Counted from the stretch's first letter, positions 31,687 to 42,663 are shown. The stretch is 64,000 bases of DNA from Proteus cibi (GCF_003144405.1 NZ_PENW01000026.1:124001-188000), one strand, 5' to 3'. Notes: generated by a model not told the origin, from the sequence alone. Numbers and translations: made by a program.

Positions 31687-33537
31687 TTATATCTCATCCA
31701 CAGAATGACCTGCCAACGCTTGTCGAATAGATGAATCCATACGACGCGCTGCAAAATCCTGAGTTTGCTTATCCAGTAGTTTAATCGCGTTTTCAATAGC
31801 AACAGGATCTGTTCCTTCAACGCTCTCTATTAAGGTATCTACAACTTTGTCGATAGCCATTTTCTCATCTTCATTTAACAGATGAGCATCTTCTTCTAAT
31901 GCTGCAGTTAAACTTTCTAACACGCGAGCTGCTTCGACTTTTTGCTCGGCTAGACGACGAGCTTGTAAATCTTCTTGGGCATTTTCCATCGAAGATTGGA
32001 TCATCTTAGCGATTTCAGTATCACTAAGACCATACGAAGGTTTGACCTGTACAGAAGCTTCAACACCCGTTGACTTTTCCATCGCACTCACACTGAGTAA
32101 TCCATCAGCATCCACTTGGAATGTGACACGAATATGTGCTCCCCCCGCAGCCATTGGTGGAATTCCACGCAGTGTAAAACGAGCAAGAGAACGACAATCG
32201 CTCACCATTTCACGTTCACCTTGAACAACGTGAACACTCATTGCCGTTTGACCATCTTTGAATGTCGTAAACTCTTGTGCTCTGGCTACAGGAATTGTGG
32301 TATTACGAGGGATCACTTTTTCAACTAATCCCCCCATTGTTTCAAGACCAAGAGAAAGGGGAATAACATCTAGCAATAGCATTTCGCTATCCGGTTTATT
32401 ACCCACCAAAATGTCAGCCTGGATTGAAGCACCAATGGCAACCACTTTATCTGGATCAATAGAGGTTAAAGGTTCACGTTTAAAATAATCACCCACCATT
32501 TGACGAACTAAGGGGACGCGTGTTGAACCGCCAACCATAACCACTTCTAGTACTTCATCTATGTCAACATCCGCATCTTTTAATGCACGACGAACAGATA
32601 ATAGTGTACGCTTCACTAATGATTGAATTAATGATTCAAACTCAGCACGCGTGATCTCACCTTTCCATCCATTAATGTTGATATCCGCAACATCGCTATC
32701 ACTCAATGCAATTTTGGTTTCTGATGCAATATCCAGTAATTGACGTTGTAATACAGCATCTTTTTGATGTCCAAAACCAGCTCGTTCTCTTATCCAGTCT
32801 GCCAGCATCATATCGAAATCATCGCCACCTAACGCAGTATCACCGCCAGTCGCTAAAACTTCAAAAACGCCTTTAGTTAAACGAAGCACAGAGATATCAA
32901 AAGTACCACCACCTAAATCATAAACAACGATGGTGCCTTCTTTTCCTGAATCCAGACCATAAGCAATAGCTGCCGCTGTCGGTTCGTTTAATAAACGTAA
33001 AACATGTAAACCAGCACGACGAGCCGCTTCTTTTGTGCCTTGACGTTGAGCATCATCAAAATAAGCCGGAACAGTAACAACAACACCATCAAGTTCTCCA
33101 CCTAATGATTGAGTTGCACGTTCAGCTAATGTTTTTAAGATGTCAGAAGAGACTTGAATAGGATCAACAATCCCAGCGGCTGTTTTGATCAGCGGTAAGC
33201 CATTATCATTTTCATGAAAATGATAAGGAAGGTTTGGATAACGGCTTGTCACATCACTCAGTGAGCGACCCACCATTCTTTTAATTGAACTTATCGTGTT
33301 AGCAGGATCTTTTTCTGCTTCTTTTTTAGCATTCCAACCAACGTTGATATTATCAACTTGATACTGCACGACAGATGGCAATAAATAGCGACCTTCGCTG
33401 TCAGAAAGCGCTTCGGCTTGCCCACTACGCACAGTGGCAACTAATGAGTGTGTCGTACCTAAATCAATTCCCGCTGCAAGCCGGCGCTGGTGCGGTGCAG
33501 GCGTTTGACCTGGTTCACTAATTTGTAATAATGACAT
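31687..33537 (-). CDS. hscA: Fe-S cluster chaperone HscA (Hsp70 type)
   Basis: Specialized Hsp70 that releases clusters from IscU with HscB as J-protein. 616 aa. The ATPase domain shows [28 protein letters not shown]-type phosphate loop ([13 protein letters not shown]), and [14 protein letters not shown]; the substrate domain follows from about residue 390. Lies between hscB and fdx with gaps of 11 and 2 bp. Confidence 0.97.
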   Translation of the reverse strand: MSLLQISEPGQTPAPHQRRLAAGIDLGTTHSLVATVRSGQAEALSDSEGRYLLPSVVQYQVDNINVGWNAKKEAEKDPANTISSIKRMVGRSLSDVTSRYPNLPYHFHENDNGLPLIKTAAGIVDPIQVSSDILKTLAERATQSLGGELDGVVVTVPAYFDDAQRQGTKEAARRAGLHVLRLLNEPTAAAIAYGLDSGKEGTIVVYDLGGGTFDISVLRLTKGVFEVLATGGDTALGGDDFDMMLADWIRERAGFGHQKDAVLQRQLLDIASETKIALSDSDVADININGWKGEITRAEFESLIQSLVKRTLLSVRRALKDADVDIDEVLEVVMVGGSTRVPLVRQMVGDYFKREPLTSIDPDKVVAIGASIQADILVGNKPDSEMLLLDVIPLSLGLETMGGLVEKVIPRNTTIPVARAQEFTTFKDGQTAMSVHVVQGEREMVSDCRSLARFTLRGIPPMAAGGAHIRVTFQVDADGLLSVSAMEKSTGVEASVQVKPSYGLSDTEIAKMIQSSMENAQEDLQARRLAEQKVEAARVLESLTAALEEDAHLLNEDEKMAIDKVVDTLIESVEGTDPVAIENAIKLLDKQTQDFAARRMDSSIRQALAGHSVDEI

Positions 33538-33548
33538 AACTATTTCCC

Positions 33549-34070
33549 TTAAAAACCATCAAACAAGCGTTCTTCAAGTTGCTCTACTTGCTCTTTTAAT
33601 TTTGCAAGAAAACGCAATTTTCTCACATTATCTGCAGCAATATCCCAAGTTTGATTATCTAGCGTTTTGACCATTTCATCATGACGTACTGTGTACATTT
33701 TTTCTAAGCGCACAGAAAAATCAGCTAACAAACTTTCGGCTTCGGTACTGTGTTCGATGTTATCCAGCTCTTCACGTAGTGTGAGTTGCTCCATTAAAAA
33801 AGCAGTATCGTGCATCGTTTGTTGCTCATTAGCAATATCGATACCGTGCAATGAGAGCATGTATTCAGCTCTTGAGAGTGGATTTTTTAAGGTCTGATAA
33901 GCCTGATTGATGGTTGAAGCAAGCGAGATTGCTTGAGCCTGTTCTTTTTCAGACTGACCTGCAAAACGATCTGGGTGATATTGACGCTGCATATCTTGAT
34001 AACGTGTAGTAAGTTGCTGTTTATCAATATCAAAACGATTAGGCATGCCTAATAGTGTGAAATAGTCCAT
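33549..34070 (-). CDS. hscB: J-domain co-chaperone HscB
   Basis: 173 aa. N-terminal J domain with the HPD motif (QYHPDRF) that stimulates HscA, and a C-terminal helical domain that binds IscU. Part of the isc operon, 48 bp after iscA. Confidence 0.96.
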   Translation of the reverse strand: MDYFTLLGMPNRFDIDKQQLTTRYQDMQRQYHPDRFAGQSEKEQAQAISLASTINQAYQTLKNPLSRAEYMLSLHGIDIANEQQTMHDTAFLMEQLTLREELDNIEHSTEAESLLADFSVRLEKMYTVRHDEMVKTLDNQTWDIAADNVRKLRFLAKLKEQVEQLEERLFDGF

Positions 34071-34118
34071 ACATCTACTCTTGGATTAATTAACGTTAAT
34101 ACTGTGTTTTAACACAAA

Positions 34119-34442
34119 TTACACAGTGAAGCTTTCACCACAACCACATTCATTCGATACATTTGGGTTGTTAAATTTAAAGCCTTCGTTTAATCCTTCT
34201 TTGACGAAATCAAGCTCTGTTCCATCTAAATAGACCATGCTTTTACCATCAACGATAACTTTCACACCTTTGTCTTCAAAAACAGTATCTTCGTCATTGA
34301 TGACATCAGCAAACTCAAGAACATAAGCCATTCCAGAACAACCGGATGTTCTCACGCCTAAACGTAAACCTTCACCTTTTCCACGGTTAGATAGGAAAGA
34401 GCGAACACGATTAGCAGCGGATTCTGTAAGGGAAATTGACAT
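34119..34442 (-). CDS. iscA: A-type Fe-S carrier IscA
   Basis: 107 aa. Cluster or iron-binding cysteines C35, C99 and C101 (SGCSG and ECGCG). It carries clusters from IscU to targets, especially [4Fe-4S] enzymes such as IspG. The start is the ATG at 34442 giving MSISLTE, the E. coli length; a GTG four codons upstream overlaps the AGGTG ribosome site and is rejected. Confidence 0.97.
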   Translation of the reverse strand: MSISLTESAANRVRSFLSNRGKGEGLRLGVRTSGCSGMAYVLEFADVINDEDTVFEDKGVKVIVDGKSMVYLDGTELDFVKEGLNEGFKFNNPNVSNECGCGESFTV

Positions 34443-34531
34443 GGCACACCTCACTCATAAAGAACGAAAGCGGATACTGAAAAAAAGTTTCAGCATCCGC
34501 CAATATTTTATTTTTTTATTATAAAAGACAA

Positions 34532-34918
34532 TTACTTGCCTTGGCGTTTGCTTTTATAGTCTGCAATCGCTGCTTTTATTGCATCTTCTGCAAGAATTGA
34601 ACAGTGAATTTTCACTGGCGGTAATTCTAATTCTTCTGCAATTGCTGTGTTCTTAATAGATTCGGCTTCATCTAATGTTTTGCCTTTCATCCATTCTGTT
34701 ACCAGTGAACTTGATGCAATTGCTGAACCACAACCATAAGTTTTAAAACGCGCATCTTCAATTACGCCATTATCGTCAACTTTGATTTGCAGTTTCATGA
34801 CGTCACCACAAGCAGGTGCGCCAACCATACCACTCCCTACTGTAGGGTCATTATTATCAAATGATCCCACATTACGAGGGTTTTCATAATGATCAATTAC
34901 TTTATCGCTATAAGCCAT
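34532..34918 (-). CDS. iscU: Fe-S scaffold protein IscU
   Basis: 128 aa, E. coli length. Cluster ligands C37, C63 and C106 are at the same positions; LPPVKIHC (99-106) is the HscA-binding site. The scaffold receives sulfur from IscS 24 bp upstream. The 89-bp gap to iscA is the longest within the operon and has no clear terminator. Confidence 0.98.
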   Translation of the reverse strand: MAYSDKVIDHYENPRNVGSFDNNDPTVGSGMVGAPACGDVMKLQIKVDDNGVIEDARFKTYGCGSAIASSSLVTEWMKGKTLDEAESIKNTAIAEELELPPVKIHCSILAEDAIKAAIADYKSKRQGK

Positions 34919-34942
34919 GATTTAACTCCTGAAAACGTCTGA

Positions 34943-36157
34943 TTAATGGTGAGACCATTCGATACTGTTGATATCAACACCTTGTTTATGCATATCCCAA
35001 AGTGGAGACAGATCACGTAAGCGACCAATCGCACTGTGGATTTGTTCAATTGCATAATCTATTTCTTCTTCTGTGGTGAAACGCCCCAGAGAGAAACGAA
35101 TAGAACTGTGTGCAAGTTCATCAGTTAACCCTAAAGCACGCAGTACATAAGAAGGTTCTAAGCTTGCTGAAGTACAGGCAGAGCCAGAGGATACAGCAAG
35201 ATCTTTCAGAGCCATCATTAATGATTCACCTTCAACATAGTTGAAGCTCACATTAAGAATGTTTGGCGCAGTGTGTTCTAAAGAACCGTTGATATAAACT
35301 TCTTCAATATCTTTAATGCCATTCCATAAACGTAAACGTAATTCGTTTAAACGTTTAGTTTCATCAGCCATTTCTTCTTTCAAAATACGGTAAGCTTCAC
35401 CCATACCTACAATTTGGTGAACAGCTAATGTACCTGAACGCATACCACGCTCATGTCCGCCACCATGCATTTGTGCTTCTAAGCGAATACGTGGTTTACG
35501 ACGAACATAAAGTGCACCGATACCCATAGGACCGTAAACTTTATGCGCAGAAAGAGAAAGCAAATCAACTTTTAACTTAGAAAGGTCAATCGGTAATTTA
35601 CCAACGCTTTGTGTGGCGTCTACATGGTAAATAATACCTTTGCTACGGCATAATTCACCGATAGCAGCAATATCTTGAACAACACCAATTTCGTTATTTA
35701 CATGCATGATAGAAACTAAAATAGTGTCTTCACGCATCGCTTCTTCAAGCTCTTTCAGGTCAATCAGACCATCATTTTTTGGTGCTAAATAAGTGACTTC
35801 AAAACCCTCACGCTCAAGTTGACGACAAGTGTCTAAAATGGCTTTATGTTCAGTTTTTGAAGTGATGATGTGCTTACCTTTTTTCTGGTAAAAGTTAGCA
35901 ACACCTTTTAGTGCGAGGTTATCAGCTTCAGTTGCGCCTGATGTGAATACAATTTCACGAGGATCTGCACCGATTAAATCAGCAATCTGATTACGTGCAA
36001 TATCAATAGCTTCTTCTGCTTGCCAACCAAAACGGTGTGAACGAGAGGCTGGGTTACCAAAAATGCCATCAATAGTCAGGCATTGCATCATTTTTTCAGC
36101 AACTCGTGGATCAACAGGAGTGGTTGCTGAATAATCTAGATAAATGGGTAATTTCAT
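34943..36157 (-). CDS. iscS: Cysteine desulfurase IscS
   Basis: PLP enzyme releasing sulfur from cysteine for Fe-S clusters and tRNA thiolation. 404 aa. PLP lysine K206 (SAHKVYGP) and catalytic loop cysteine C328 (SSGSACTS) lie at the E. coli positions. Second gene of the operon, 68 bp after iscR. Confidence 0.98.
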   Translation of the reverse strand: MKLPIYLDYSATTPVDPRVAEKMMQCLTIDGIFGNPASRSHRFGWQAEEAIDIARNQIADLIGADPREIVFTSGATEADNLALKGVANFYQKKGKHIITSKTEHKAILDTCRQLEREGFEVTYLAPKNDGLIDLKELEEAMREDTILVSIMHVNNEIGVVQDIAAIGELCRSKGIIYHVDATQSVGKLPIDLSKLKVDLLSLSAHKVYGPMGIGALYVRRKPRIRLEAQMHGGGHERGMRSGTLAVHQIVGMGEAYRILKEEMADETKRLNELRLRLWNGIKDIEEVYINGSLEHTAPNILNVSFNYVEGESLMMALKDLAVSSGSACTSASLEPSYVLRALGLTDELAHSSIRFSLGRFTTEEEIDYAIEQIHSAIGRLRDLSPLWDMHKQGVDINSIEWSHH

Positions 36158-36225
36158 TGCTCACTAACTCCAAAGACGACGGATCTTCTTTAATAATTTT
36201 GTTTTTGCCTACTTAGAGATCGCCG

Positions 36226-36720
36226 TTAAACTCGCATATTAACAATGGTTTCTTGTAAACGACCATTGATAGCATGGCGTTTCTCATTGTCTTGACGATC
36301 GGCGACATCCATAACCTCTTCGTTATTTACTAACTCTTCAAGGCTGATACTGCTTAGGAAACTGGTGATACGATCACTTAAATCACGCCACAAAGTATGA
36401 GTCAGGCAACGATCGCCACCTTGACAACCCTCTTTGTTACCCTGACAACGGGTAGCATCGACAGATTCATCAACCGCAGAAATAACTTGAGCAACAAAAA
36501 TTTGCCCTGCATCACGGCCTAATAAATAGCCGCCGCCAGGACCACGAACACTTGCGACTAATTCATTTTTACGCAAACGTGAGAAAAGTTGCTCAAGATA
36601 AGAAAGGGAAATCCCTTGACGCTCTGAAATATCAGCGAGGGGGACAGGGCCTTGCTGCGAATGCAATGCAACATCAAGCATTGCAGTAACTGCGTAACGC
36701 CCTTTTGATGTCAGTCTCAT
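36226..36720 (-). CDS. iscR: Fe-S regulator IscR
   Basis: Rrf2-family repressor whose [2Fe-2S] form shuts down its own operon. 164 aa from the ATG at 36720 ([16 protein letters not shown] as in E. coli). Winged-helix DNA-binding part with [15 protein letters not shown]; cluster ligands C92, C99, C105 and H108. The loop between the first two cysteines has one more residue (QGNKEG) than E. coli C92/C98/C104. Two IscR boxes lie upstream. Confidence 0.97.
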   Translation of the reverse strand: MRLTSKGRYAVTAMLDVALHSQQGPVPLADISERQGISLSYLEQLFSRLRKNELVASVRGPGGGYLLGRDAGQIFVAQVISAVDESVDATRCQGNKEGCQGGDRCLTHTLWRDLSDRITSFLSSISLEELVNNEEVMDVADRQDNEKRHAINGRLQETIVNMRV

Positions 36721-36750
36721 AACAAATACTCCGTGGTGAACAATAATCAA

Positions 36751-36808
36751 ATTGTGTCATTCCCGAGTAATTTAGTCAACTATTTATCCTAGTGTTTTAG
36801 TCAAGTAT
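36751..36808 (-). promoter_or_regulatory. isc operon promoter with two abutting type-1 IscR boxes
   Basis: On the minus strand, -35 TTGACT (36774-36779) and -10 CACAAT (36751-36756) are 17 bp apart. Two 25-bp sites fit the type-1 IscR pattern: 36784-36808 starts ATACTTGACTAAAA, and 36759-36783 starts ATAGTTGACTAAAT. They lie end to end, and the second covers the -35 and spacer, so holo-IscR would block polymerase. Pattern knowledge is from E. coli iscR. Confidence 0.85.
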
Positions 36809-36817
36809 TATACTCAG

Positions 36818-36846
36818 CAAAAAGTTGACTTAAGTTAATCAACTTT
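36818..36846 (-). terminator. Likely terminator after trmJ
   Basis: Stem AAAGTTGA / TCAACTTT (36821-36846) with TTTTTGC on the minus strand. It lies between the trmJ stop and the iscR promoter. Confidence 0.6.
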
Positions 36847-36851
36847 GCCCT

Positions 36852-37580
36852 CTATTTCTTAGCCCATCTCTCAACTGATGTCAGGATACCACGTAAGATA
36901 TGAAGCTCTTGTGTTTCTGGTCGCGCACGCGTAAATAGACGGCGTAAACGGTTCATCACTTGTCCCGGATGTTTAGGACGAATAAAGCCAGATTCATTAA
37001 GCACCTGTTCTAAATGAACGTAAAAACGTTCTATATCATCTGCAGATGGATAATCAATCTCTGATGGGCTATTTTCCTCTTGTTTTTCTTCTTGGGCAAG
37101 TGCTGCCATACGAATTTCATAACTAACAAGCTGAACCGCCATCGCTAAATTTAAAGAACCATATTCAGGATTAGTCGGAACATACAGATGAAAATCACAT
37201 TTTTGTAATTCTTCATTAGTTAAACCTGTGCGCTCACGACCAAAAATAATAGCAACAGGCTTATTTTTAGCTTCCATAACACAACGTTCACCACATTCAC
37301 GAGGTGCAAGCATTGGCCAGGAAAGTGTGCGGCTACGAGCACTTGTTCCTATGACTAAACCACAGCCTTCAATCGCTTCATCGATACTATTAACAATATG
37401 TGCATTGCCAATAACATCGCTTGCACCTGCTGATAGGGCAATAGAATGTGAATCTGGTTTTTCTTTTGGATTAACAAAATAAAGATTAGTTAATCCCATG
37501 GTTTTCATAGCTCGAGCTGTAGAGCCCATATTGCCTGTATGCGAGGTTTCTACAAGGATGATGCGAATATTTTCTAACAT
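36852..37580 (-). CDS. trmJ: tRNA (cytidine/uridine-32-2'-O)-methyltransferase TrmJ
   Basis: SPOUT-class enzyme methylating the ribose of position 32 in tRNA. 242 aa from the ATG at 37580 ([17 protein letters not shown], as E. coli [17 protein letters not shown]); a frame extension to 37610 lacks a ribosome site. Knot motifs: [25 protein letters not shown] and [12 protein letters not shown]. Upstream of iscR, as in E. coli. Confidence 0.95.
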   Translation of the reverse strand: MLENIRIILVETSHTGNMGSTARAMKTMGLTNLYFVNPKEKPDSHSIALSAGASDVIGNAHIVNSIDEAIEGCGLVIGTSARSRTLSWPMLAPRECGERCVMEAKNKPVAIIFGRERTGLTNEELQKCDFHLYVPTNPEYGSLNLAMAVQLVSYEIRMAALAQEEKQEENSPSEIDYPSADDIERFYVHLEQVLNESGFIRPKHPGQVMNRLRRLFTRARPETQELHILRGILTSVERWAKK

Positions 37581-37704
37581 TGATTTCTTGTTAATTGCTT
37601 TGTGATCCATCTATTTTATCACAATTGTAGCCAGAAACACGAATGCCTGTTATACTCTGGCACGTTTTTTATCCCCGTTCTTTAACATCTTGTGGAAGAT
37701 AACC

Positions 37705-38508
37705 ATGCATCCGATGCTGAATATTGCCATACGTGCCGCACGTAAGGCTGGTAATTTAATCGCCAAAAATTACGAAAATCCTGAATCTGTAGAAACCAAT
37801 CAGAAAGGTACCAATGATTTTGTCACTAACGTTGACCGTGACGCAGAACAAGCAATCATTGAAATCATCCGTAAATCTTATCCAAAACACACCATTATTA
37901 CGGAAGAAAGTGGCGAGTTACTCGGTGAAGATCACGACATACAATGGGTTATTGATCCACTTGATGGCACCACTAACTTCATTAAACGTCTTCCACACTT
38001 CTCTGTTTCTATTGCTGTTCGCATTAAAGGCCGTACAGAAGTCGCTGTTGTTTACGATCCTATGCGTAACGAATTATTCTCAGCCGTTCGTGGTCAAGGT
38101 GCACAATTAAATGGTTATCGTCTGCGAGGCTCTAACGCTCGCGATTTAGACGGTGCTGTTCTTGCTACCGGTTTTCCATTCAAAAGCAAACAACATTCAG
38201 CCGCTTATATGAACATGTTAGGCAAACTGTTTGTACCTTGTGCTGATTTTCGTCGTACAGGTTCAGCAGCTTTAGATTTAGCTTATGTTGCAGCAGGTCG
38301 TGTTGATGGCTTCTTTGAGATTGGCTTAAAACCTTGGGATTTCTTAGGTGGCGAATTAATCGCTCGTGAAGCAGGTGCTATCGTTTCTGACTTTACTGGT
38401 AATCATGGCTACCTACAAACAGGTAACATTGTTGCGGGTAACCCTCGTGTTGTCAGAGCATTATTAGCTGAAATTCGTAGCGAACTCACAGATGCGTTAA
38501 AACGTTAA
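37705..38508 (+). CDS. suhB: Inositol-1-monophosphatase family protein SuhB
   Basis: 267 aa, E. coli length. Metal motifs ITEESGE, WVIDPLDGTTNFI and KPWDFLGGELIAREAG are intact. In E. coli SuhB joins rRNA antitermination complexes with NusB, a role separate from phosphatase activity. The start is the ATG at 37705 with GGAAG upstream; a TTG five codons earlier is rejected. A TATACT -10 (37651-37656) without a good -35 is the best promoter candidate. Confidence 0.95.
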   Translation: MHPMLNIAIRAARKAGNLIAKNYENPESVETNQKGTNDFVTNVDRDAEQAIIEIIRKSYPKHTIITEESGELLGEDHDIQWVIDPLDGTTNFIKRLPHFSVSIAVRIKGRTEVAVVYDPMRNELFSAVRGQGAQLNGYRLRGSNARDLDGAVLATGFPFKSKQHSAAYMNMLGKLFVPCADFRRTGSAALDLAYVAAGRVDGFFEIGLKPWDFLGGELIAREAGAIVSDFTGNHGYLQTGNIVAGNPRVVRALLAEIRSELTDALKR

Positions 38509-38541
38509 TTTCGCTGATACGAATAAAAATATACAAGAAAA

Positions 38542-38575
38542 AAGAGCTGCAATATCAAAAGGTATTGCAGCTCTT
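38542..38575. terminator. Bidirectional terminator between suhB and hcaT
   Basis: 13-bp stem AAGAGCTGCAATA / TATTGCAGCTCTT, A-rich before and T-rich after, between converging genes. Confidence 0.93.
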
Positions 38576-38596
38576 AATTTTTATCACATAAAGTAA

Positions 38597-39751
38597 TTAA
38601 GTATTTTGAGGCTGTACTTTAGGTCTGATAAACATCGCAGGGATCGTTAACGCTGCCATTAACCAGAAGATCAACGATTCTTGATTAGGCAGTTTTTCAT
38701 ACAACCAACCCGATATAATGGTCATGATCGCAATGCTTCCCCCCATCGCTAAAGCTGAATACACCGCTTGCAGACGAATAATTTCGTGCTCTTGGCGTGC
38801 ACTAATAAAACGCATAGCGGCTAAATGACACACTGTAAACGTACCACTGTGCAAAATTTGAACAACAATAAGCGCGGGTAATGCGGTAAAACTTCCCATT
38901 AATCCCCAACGTAAAAGCCCAGAAAAAGCAGACAGTAAGAGTAAATTTCTTGCACTCCAACGGCGGAATAATCGGTGGCTAAGCATAAAAACCACCACCT
39001 CTGAAACCACACCTAATGACCAAAGATAGCCGATTGTTGCGGTATCATACCCTGCTTTTTCCCAATAAAGCGCACTAAAACCGTAATAAGCCGCATGTGC
39101 CCCTTGCAATAAAGAAACACATAGCAGAAAACGCCAAACAGGCCCATCTGAAATGAGTTTCATAAAGGACACATTACTGTGCTCTGCTTTTTTCACTTTA
39201 CCCTGTGGCATAACTTTAGGGCGGAGCATAGATGTCAGGAAGAGTGCAAGAGTACTGGCAATTAATCCATAAAGAATAATGGGATGCCCAAATGCATCAA
39301 TTAAAATACCGAGTAATGATGAGCTAATAATAAAAGCGATTGAGCCCCAAACGCGGATTTTTCCATAGTCAAAAGGAAACTGTTTTTGCCACGTTCCTGC
39401 TAGAGAATCCCCTAAAGGCACCATAGGTGAAAAGAAAACGTTAAATCCAGTCATCACAAAGAATAACCATGCCCAATGGTTACCCATCATAAATGCAACG
39501 GTAAAAAGTAATGAGAGAAAAGCAAATAATCTCAATGCAGTAATAAGCTTCGACGGGTCCTTTACCGCTGGCGTTAAAATTAGGCTACCAACAAAACGTG
39601 CGGTTAAACCTACACCTAATAACAGACCTATCATTGCAGGATCGACACCCTCTCCTTTTAGCCATATGGACCAAAAAGGTAAAAAGATGCCGTATGAAAA
39701 GAAATAGGTAAAATAATCTAAGGCAAGCCACAATGTTGATGGAATAACCAT
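38597..39751 (-). CDS. hcaT: MFS transporter HcaT-like (3-phenylpropionate transporter family)
   Basis: 384 aa, about 12 membrane segments. Aligns throughout with E. coli HcaT (WLALxYFTYFFSYGIFLPFWS, WQKQFPFDYGKIRVWGS, LLQGAHAAYYGFSALYW). HcaT is the putative 3-phenylpropionate uptake protein; no hca catabolic genes are visible here, so the real substrate may differ. The start is the ATG at 39751, 4 nt after GGGGGA; the ATG four codons earlier has no ribosome site. Confidence 0.88.
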   Translation of the reverse strand: MVIPSTLWLALDYFTYFFSYGIFLPFWSIWLKGEGVDPAMIGLLLGVGLTARFVGSLILTPAVKDPSKLITALRLFAFLSLLFTVAFMMGNHWAWLFFVMTGFNVFFSPMVPLGDSLAGTWQKQFPFDYGKIRVWGSIAFIISSSLLGILIDAFGHPIILYGLIASTLALFLTSMLRPKVMPQGKVKKAEHSNVSFMKLISDGPVWRFLLCVSLLQGAHAAYYGFSALYWEKAGYDTATIGYLWSLGVVSEVVVFMLSHRLFRRWSARNLLLLSAFSGLLRWGLMGSFTALPALIVVQILHSGTFTVCHLAAMRFISARQEHEIIRLQAVYSALAMGGSIAIMTIISGWLYEKLPNQESLIFWLMAALTIPAMFIRPKVQPQNT

Positions 39752-39773
39752 CCAATCCCCCATTTTTAAGATG

Positions 39774-39811
39774 CAAAAAAACCCGCCAAGAACAAGTTCT
39801 CGAAGCGGGCT
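39774..39811 (-). terminator. Terminator after glyA
   Basis: Stem AGCCCGC ... GCGGGT with inner pairing GAAC / GTTC, followed on the minus strand by seven T. It precedes hcaT by 23 bp. Confidence 0.85.
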
Positions 39812-39843
39812 TGTACAACGGGTTTTATTATATCGTTACAAAC

Positions 39844-41097
39844 TTATGCGTAAACTGGAAATTTAGCGCAAATATCCAAGACTTTTTGTTTCACTTTCTC
39901 AATGTTCTCTTCATCATTGATATTATCAAGGACATCACACATCCAACCGGCTAATACACGAGCTTCCGCTTCTTTAAAACCACGACGTGTAATCGCTGGA
40001 GAACCGATACGAACACCAGAAGTTACAAATGGGCTACGTGGATCATTTGGTACGCTGTTTTTGTTAACAGTGATATTTGCACGACCCAATGCAGCATCTG
40101 CATCTTTACCTGTAATATCTTTATCAACTAAATCTAATAAAAACAGGTGGTTTTCAGTTCCGCCAGACACTACTTTATAACCGCGTTCTAAGAAAACTTC
40201 TACCATTGCTTTCGCGTTTTTAGCAACTTGTTGCTGATAAACTTTAAATTCTGGTTCCATAGCTTCTTTTAATGCAACCGCTTTACCTGCAATAACATGC
40301 ATTAAAGGGCCACCTTGAGAGCCTGGGAATACCGCAGAGTTTAGTTTTTTATAAAACTCTTCATCGCCACCTTTAGCAAGGATCAGACCACCACGTGGAC
40401 CGGCTAAGGTTTTGTGGGTTGTTGTTGTAACAACATGCGCATGAGGAACTGGGTTAGGATAAACACCTGCTGCAATCATACCTGCTACGTGTGCCATATC
40501 AACAAATAAGAATGCACCAATGCTATCTGCAATTTCGCGCATTTTAGCCCAATCAACCAGACCAGAATAAGCAGAGAACCCGCCGATGATCATTTTTGGT
40601 TGATGTTTTTTAGCTTGAATAGCGATATCGTCGTAATCAATTTTACCTGACTCATCAATACCATAAGGTACGATATTATACAGTTTACCAGAGAAGTTAA
40701 CTGGTGAACCATGAGTCAAGTGACCGCCTTGCGCTAGGTTCATACCTAAAACAGTATCACCTGGTTTTAATAATGCCATGTAGACAGCGGCATTCGCTTG
40801 AGAGCCTGAGTGAGGCTGTACGTTAGCGTAATCTGCACCAAATAATGCTTTTGCACGATCGATAGCCAGTTGCTCTACAATATCCACATACTCACAACCA
40901 CCGTAGTAACGTTTACCCGGATAGCCTTCAGCATATTTATTTGTCAGTTGAGATCCCTGCGCCTGCATAACACGAGGGCTGGTATAGTTTTCAGAAGCAA
41001 TAAGTTCGATGTGCTCTTCTTGACGAGTCACTTCACCTTCCATTGCATTCCATAATTCTGGATCGTAATCAGCAATATTCATTTCACGTTTTAACAT
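39844..41097 (-). CDS. glyA: Serine hydroxymethyltransferase
   Basis: PLP enzyme interconverting serine and glycine and supplying one-carbon units to folate. 417 aa, E. coli length, opening [15 protein letters not shown] lysine in [14 protein letters not shown] (near 229). The upstream gap shared with hmp carries a PurR-like box; PurR and MetR control glyA in E. coli. Confidence 0.98.
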   Translation of the reverse strand: MLKREMNIADYDPELWNAMEGEVTRQEEHIELIASENYTSPRVMQAQGSQLTNKYAEGYPGKRYYGGCEYVDIVEQLAIDRAKALFGADYANVQPHSGSQANAAVYMALLKPGDTVLGMNLAQGGHLTHGSPVNFSGKLYNIVPYGIDESGKIDYDDIAIQAKKHQPKMIIGGFSAYSGLVDWAKMREIADSIGAFLFVDMAHVAGMIAAGVYPNPVPHAHVVTTTTHKTLAGPRGGLILAKGGDEEFYKKLNSAVFPGSQGGPLMHVIAGKAVALKEAMEPEFKVYQQQVAKNAKAMVEVFLERGYKVVSGGTENHLFLLDLVDKDITGKDADAALGRANITVNKNSVPNDPRSPFVTSGVRIGSPAITRRGFKEAEARVLAGWMCDVLDNINDEENIEKVKQKVLDICAKFPVYA

Positions 41098-41209
41098 TCA
41101 CATCTCCTGACTCAGCTAACTTCACTAAAGACAAACTCCCATGCGGGAGAAAGAATGTCATACAGTGTAAACTCTTTTTCTTCGTTGAGATAGCCCTTAA
41201 TGAAAAAAT

Positions 41210-41225
41210 ACGCAATCGTTTGCCA
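41210..41225. promoter_or_regulatory. PurR-like operator upstream of glyA
   Basis: ACGCAATCGTTTGCCA matches the PurR palindrome ACGCAAACGTTTGCGT at 13 of 16 positions. Purine control of glyA is known in E. coli. Position about 115 bp upstream of the start codon. Confidence 0.7.
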
Positions 41226-41399
41226 TCCAATTATAACAGCACATTATTACTTTTTAACAACCTCATTTTATCCTGTGCTTATTCCTCTTTTTGAGGCTCA
41301 TCTCGCCTTATTTTGCAAACCCCCCGCATCATTCTCTAAGAATTGAGATTTTTTGTTAAAAAATAAAAACAGAGATTTACAAAATAATCAAAAAGAGAT

Positions 41400-41422
41400 A
41401 AGTTGCATATAAAATGCAATTT
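41400..41422. promoter_or_regulatory. NsrR-type operator upstream of hmp
   Basis: AAGTTGCATATAAAATGCAA followed by TTT is an 11-1-11 inverted repeat close to the NsrR consensus (AAGATGCAT-T-ATGCATCTT type). NsrR, a nitric-oxide-sensing Fe-S repressor, controls hmp in enterics. It overlaps a TATAAA element. Confidence 0.8.
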
Positions 41423-41441
41423 ATAAAAATTCACAATAAAC

Positions 41442-41454
41442 TGAAAATTTTTCA
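41442..41454. promoter_or_regulatory. MetR-type box overlapping the hmp leader
   Basis: TGAA-AATTT-TTCA fits TGAA-N5-TTCA exactly and is part of the 15-bp palindrome CTGAAAATTTTTCAG. It sits 10 bp before the hmp ATG and touches the ribosome site AGGAG. MetR acts on glyA-hmp in E. coli, but a site this close to the start is unusual. Confidence 0.5.
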
Positions 41455-41463
41455 GGAGCAATT

Positions 41464-42663
41464 ATGTTAGATGCACAAACTATCGCGACAATTAAATCAA
41501 CCATTCCCCTTATTGCTAAAACAGGTCCCGCATTAACCGCGCATTTTTATGATCGAATGTTTTCTCGCCATCCCGAGTTAAAAGATATTTTCACCATGAG
41601 TCATCAAAGCAGTGGTGCACAACGTGAAGCCTTATTTAATGCGATATGCGCTTATGCAACGAACATTGAAAACTTAACCACTATTTTGCCTGCCGTTGAA
41701 AAAATTGCCCAAAAACATGCCAGTTTAAATATTCTTCCTGAACACTATCCCATCGTCGGTGAAAATTTATTAGCAACAATTGATGAGATGTTTAGCCCTG
41801 GGCAAGAAGTACTCGACGCTTGGGGGGCGGCTTATCAGGTATTGGCTGATGTCTTTATCAATCGCGAAGAGCAAATTTATCAACAAAAAGAACAAGCAAA
41901 CGGAGGTTGGAGAGGATTACGAAACTTTAAAGTTAAACATAAAGTAAAACAAAGTGATGTCATTACTAGTTTTGAACTAGAGCCTGAAGATGGACTTGCA
42001 GTGACTCCCTATCAAGCTGGGCAATATTTAAGCCTTTATGTCCGTAATGAACATCTTGAAAACCAAGAAATACGTCAATATTCATTAACTCAATCTTCAA
42101 ATAATAAAACCTACCGCATCGCAGTAAAACGAGAAAATAAAGGTGTGTTATCAAATTTTCTTCATGATCATGTTCAAGAAGGAGATATTTTACAAGTCGC
42201 CGCACCAGGGGGCGATTTCTATTTAGCTGTATCACCAACAACACCAGTAACCTTAATTTCAGCCGGTGTGGGTTTAACGCCAATGCTGTCTATGTTACAC
42301 ACGCTTTCAGCTCATCAAGCTAATATTAATTGGTTACATGCCGCTGAACATGGTGGTGTTCATGCTTTTAAAGATGAAGTTAATCAGGTCGGCAATCAAC
42401 TTTCACACTACCAACAAGCGATATGGTATCGCACACCACGAGCTGAAGATGTGCAAAATACAGACTACCAATTCGAAGGTTTAATGACATTAAAACACGT
42501 TAAAGATTGGTTAGTTATTCCTGATATGCATTTCTATTTTTGTGGTCCATTACCTTTTATGCAATCTGTTGCCAAGCAACTTATTGAACTAGGCATTCAT
42601 AGTGAAAAACTTCATTATGAATGTTTTGGTCCTCATGCTGTTATTACTCAAGATTTGCAGTAG
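41464..42663 (+). CDS. hmp: Flavohemoprotein, nitric oxide dioxygenase
   Basis: Converts NO and O2 to nitrate using NADPH. 399 aa. Globin domain (1-140) with heme-pocket Y29 and proximal H85; FAD domain with RQYSLT; NAD domain with [11 protein letters not shown] and the C-terminal CFGP. Divergent from glyA, likely derepressed by NO through NsrR. Confidence 0.97.
   Translation: MLDAQTIATIKSTIPLIAKTGPALTAHFYDRMFSRHPELKDIFTMSHQSSGAQREALFNAICAYATNIENLTTILPAVEKIAQKHASLNILPEHYPIVGENLLATIDEMFSPGQEVLDAWGAAYQVLADVFINREEQIYQQKEQANGGWRGLRNFKVKHKVKQSDVITSFELEPEDGLAVTPYQAGQYLSLYVRNEHLENQEIRQYSLTQSSNNKTYRIAVKRENKGVLSNFLHDHVQEGDILQVAAPGGDFYLAVSPTTPVTLISAGVGLTPMLSMLHTLSAHQANINWLHAAEHGGVHAFKDEVNQVGNQLSHYQQAIWYRTPRAEDVQNTDYQFEGLMTLKHVKDWLVIPDMHFYFCGPLPFMQSVAKQLIELGIHSEKLHYECFGPHAVITQDLQ

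Larger units (their letters stand above)
41098..41463. promoter_or_regulatory. Divergent control region of glyA and hmp
   Basis: 366 bp with no gene. It carries, from glyA to hmp, a PurR-like box (41210-41225), an NsrR-type palindrome (41400-41422) and a MetR-type box (41442-41454), listed separately. The frame at 41043-41294 is not a gene. Confidence 0.75.
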
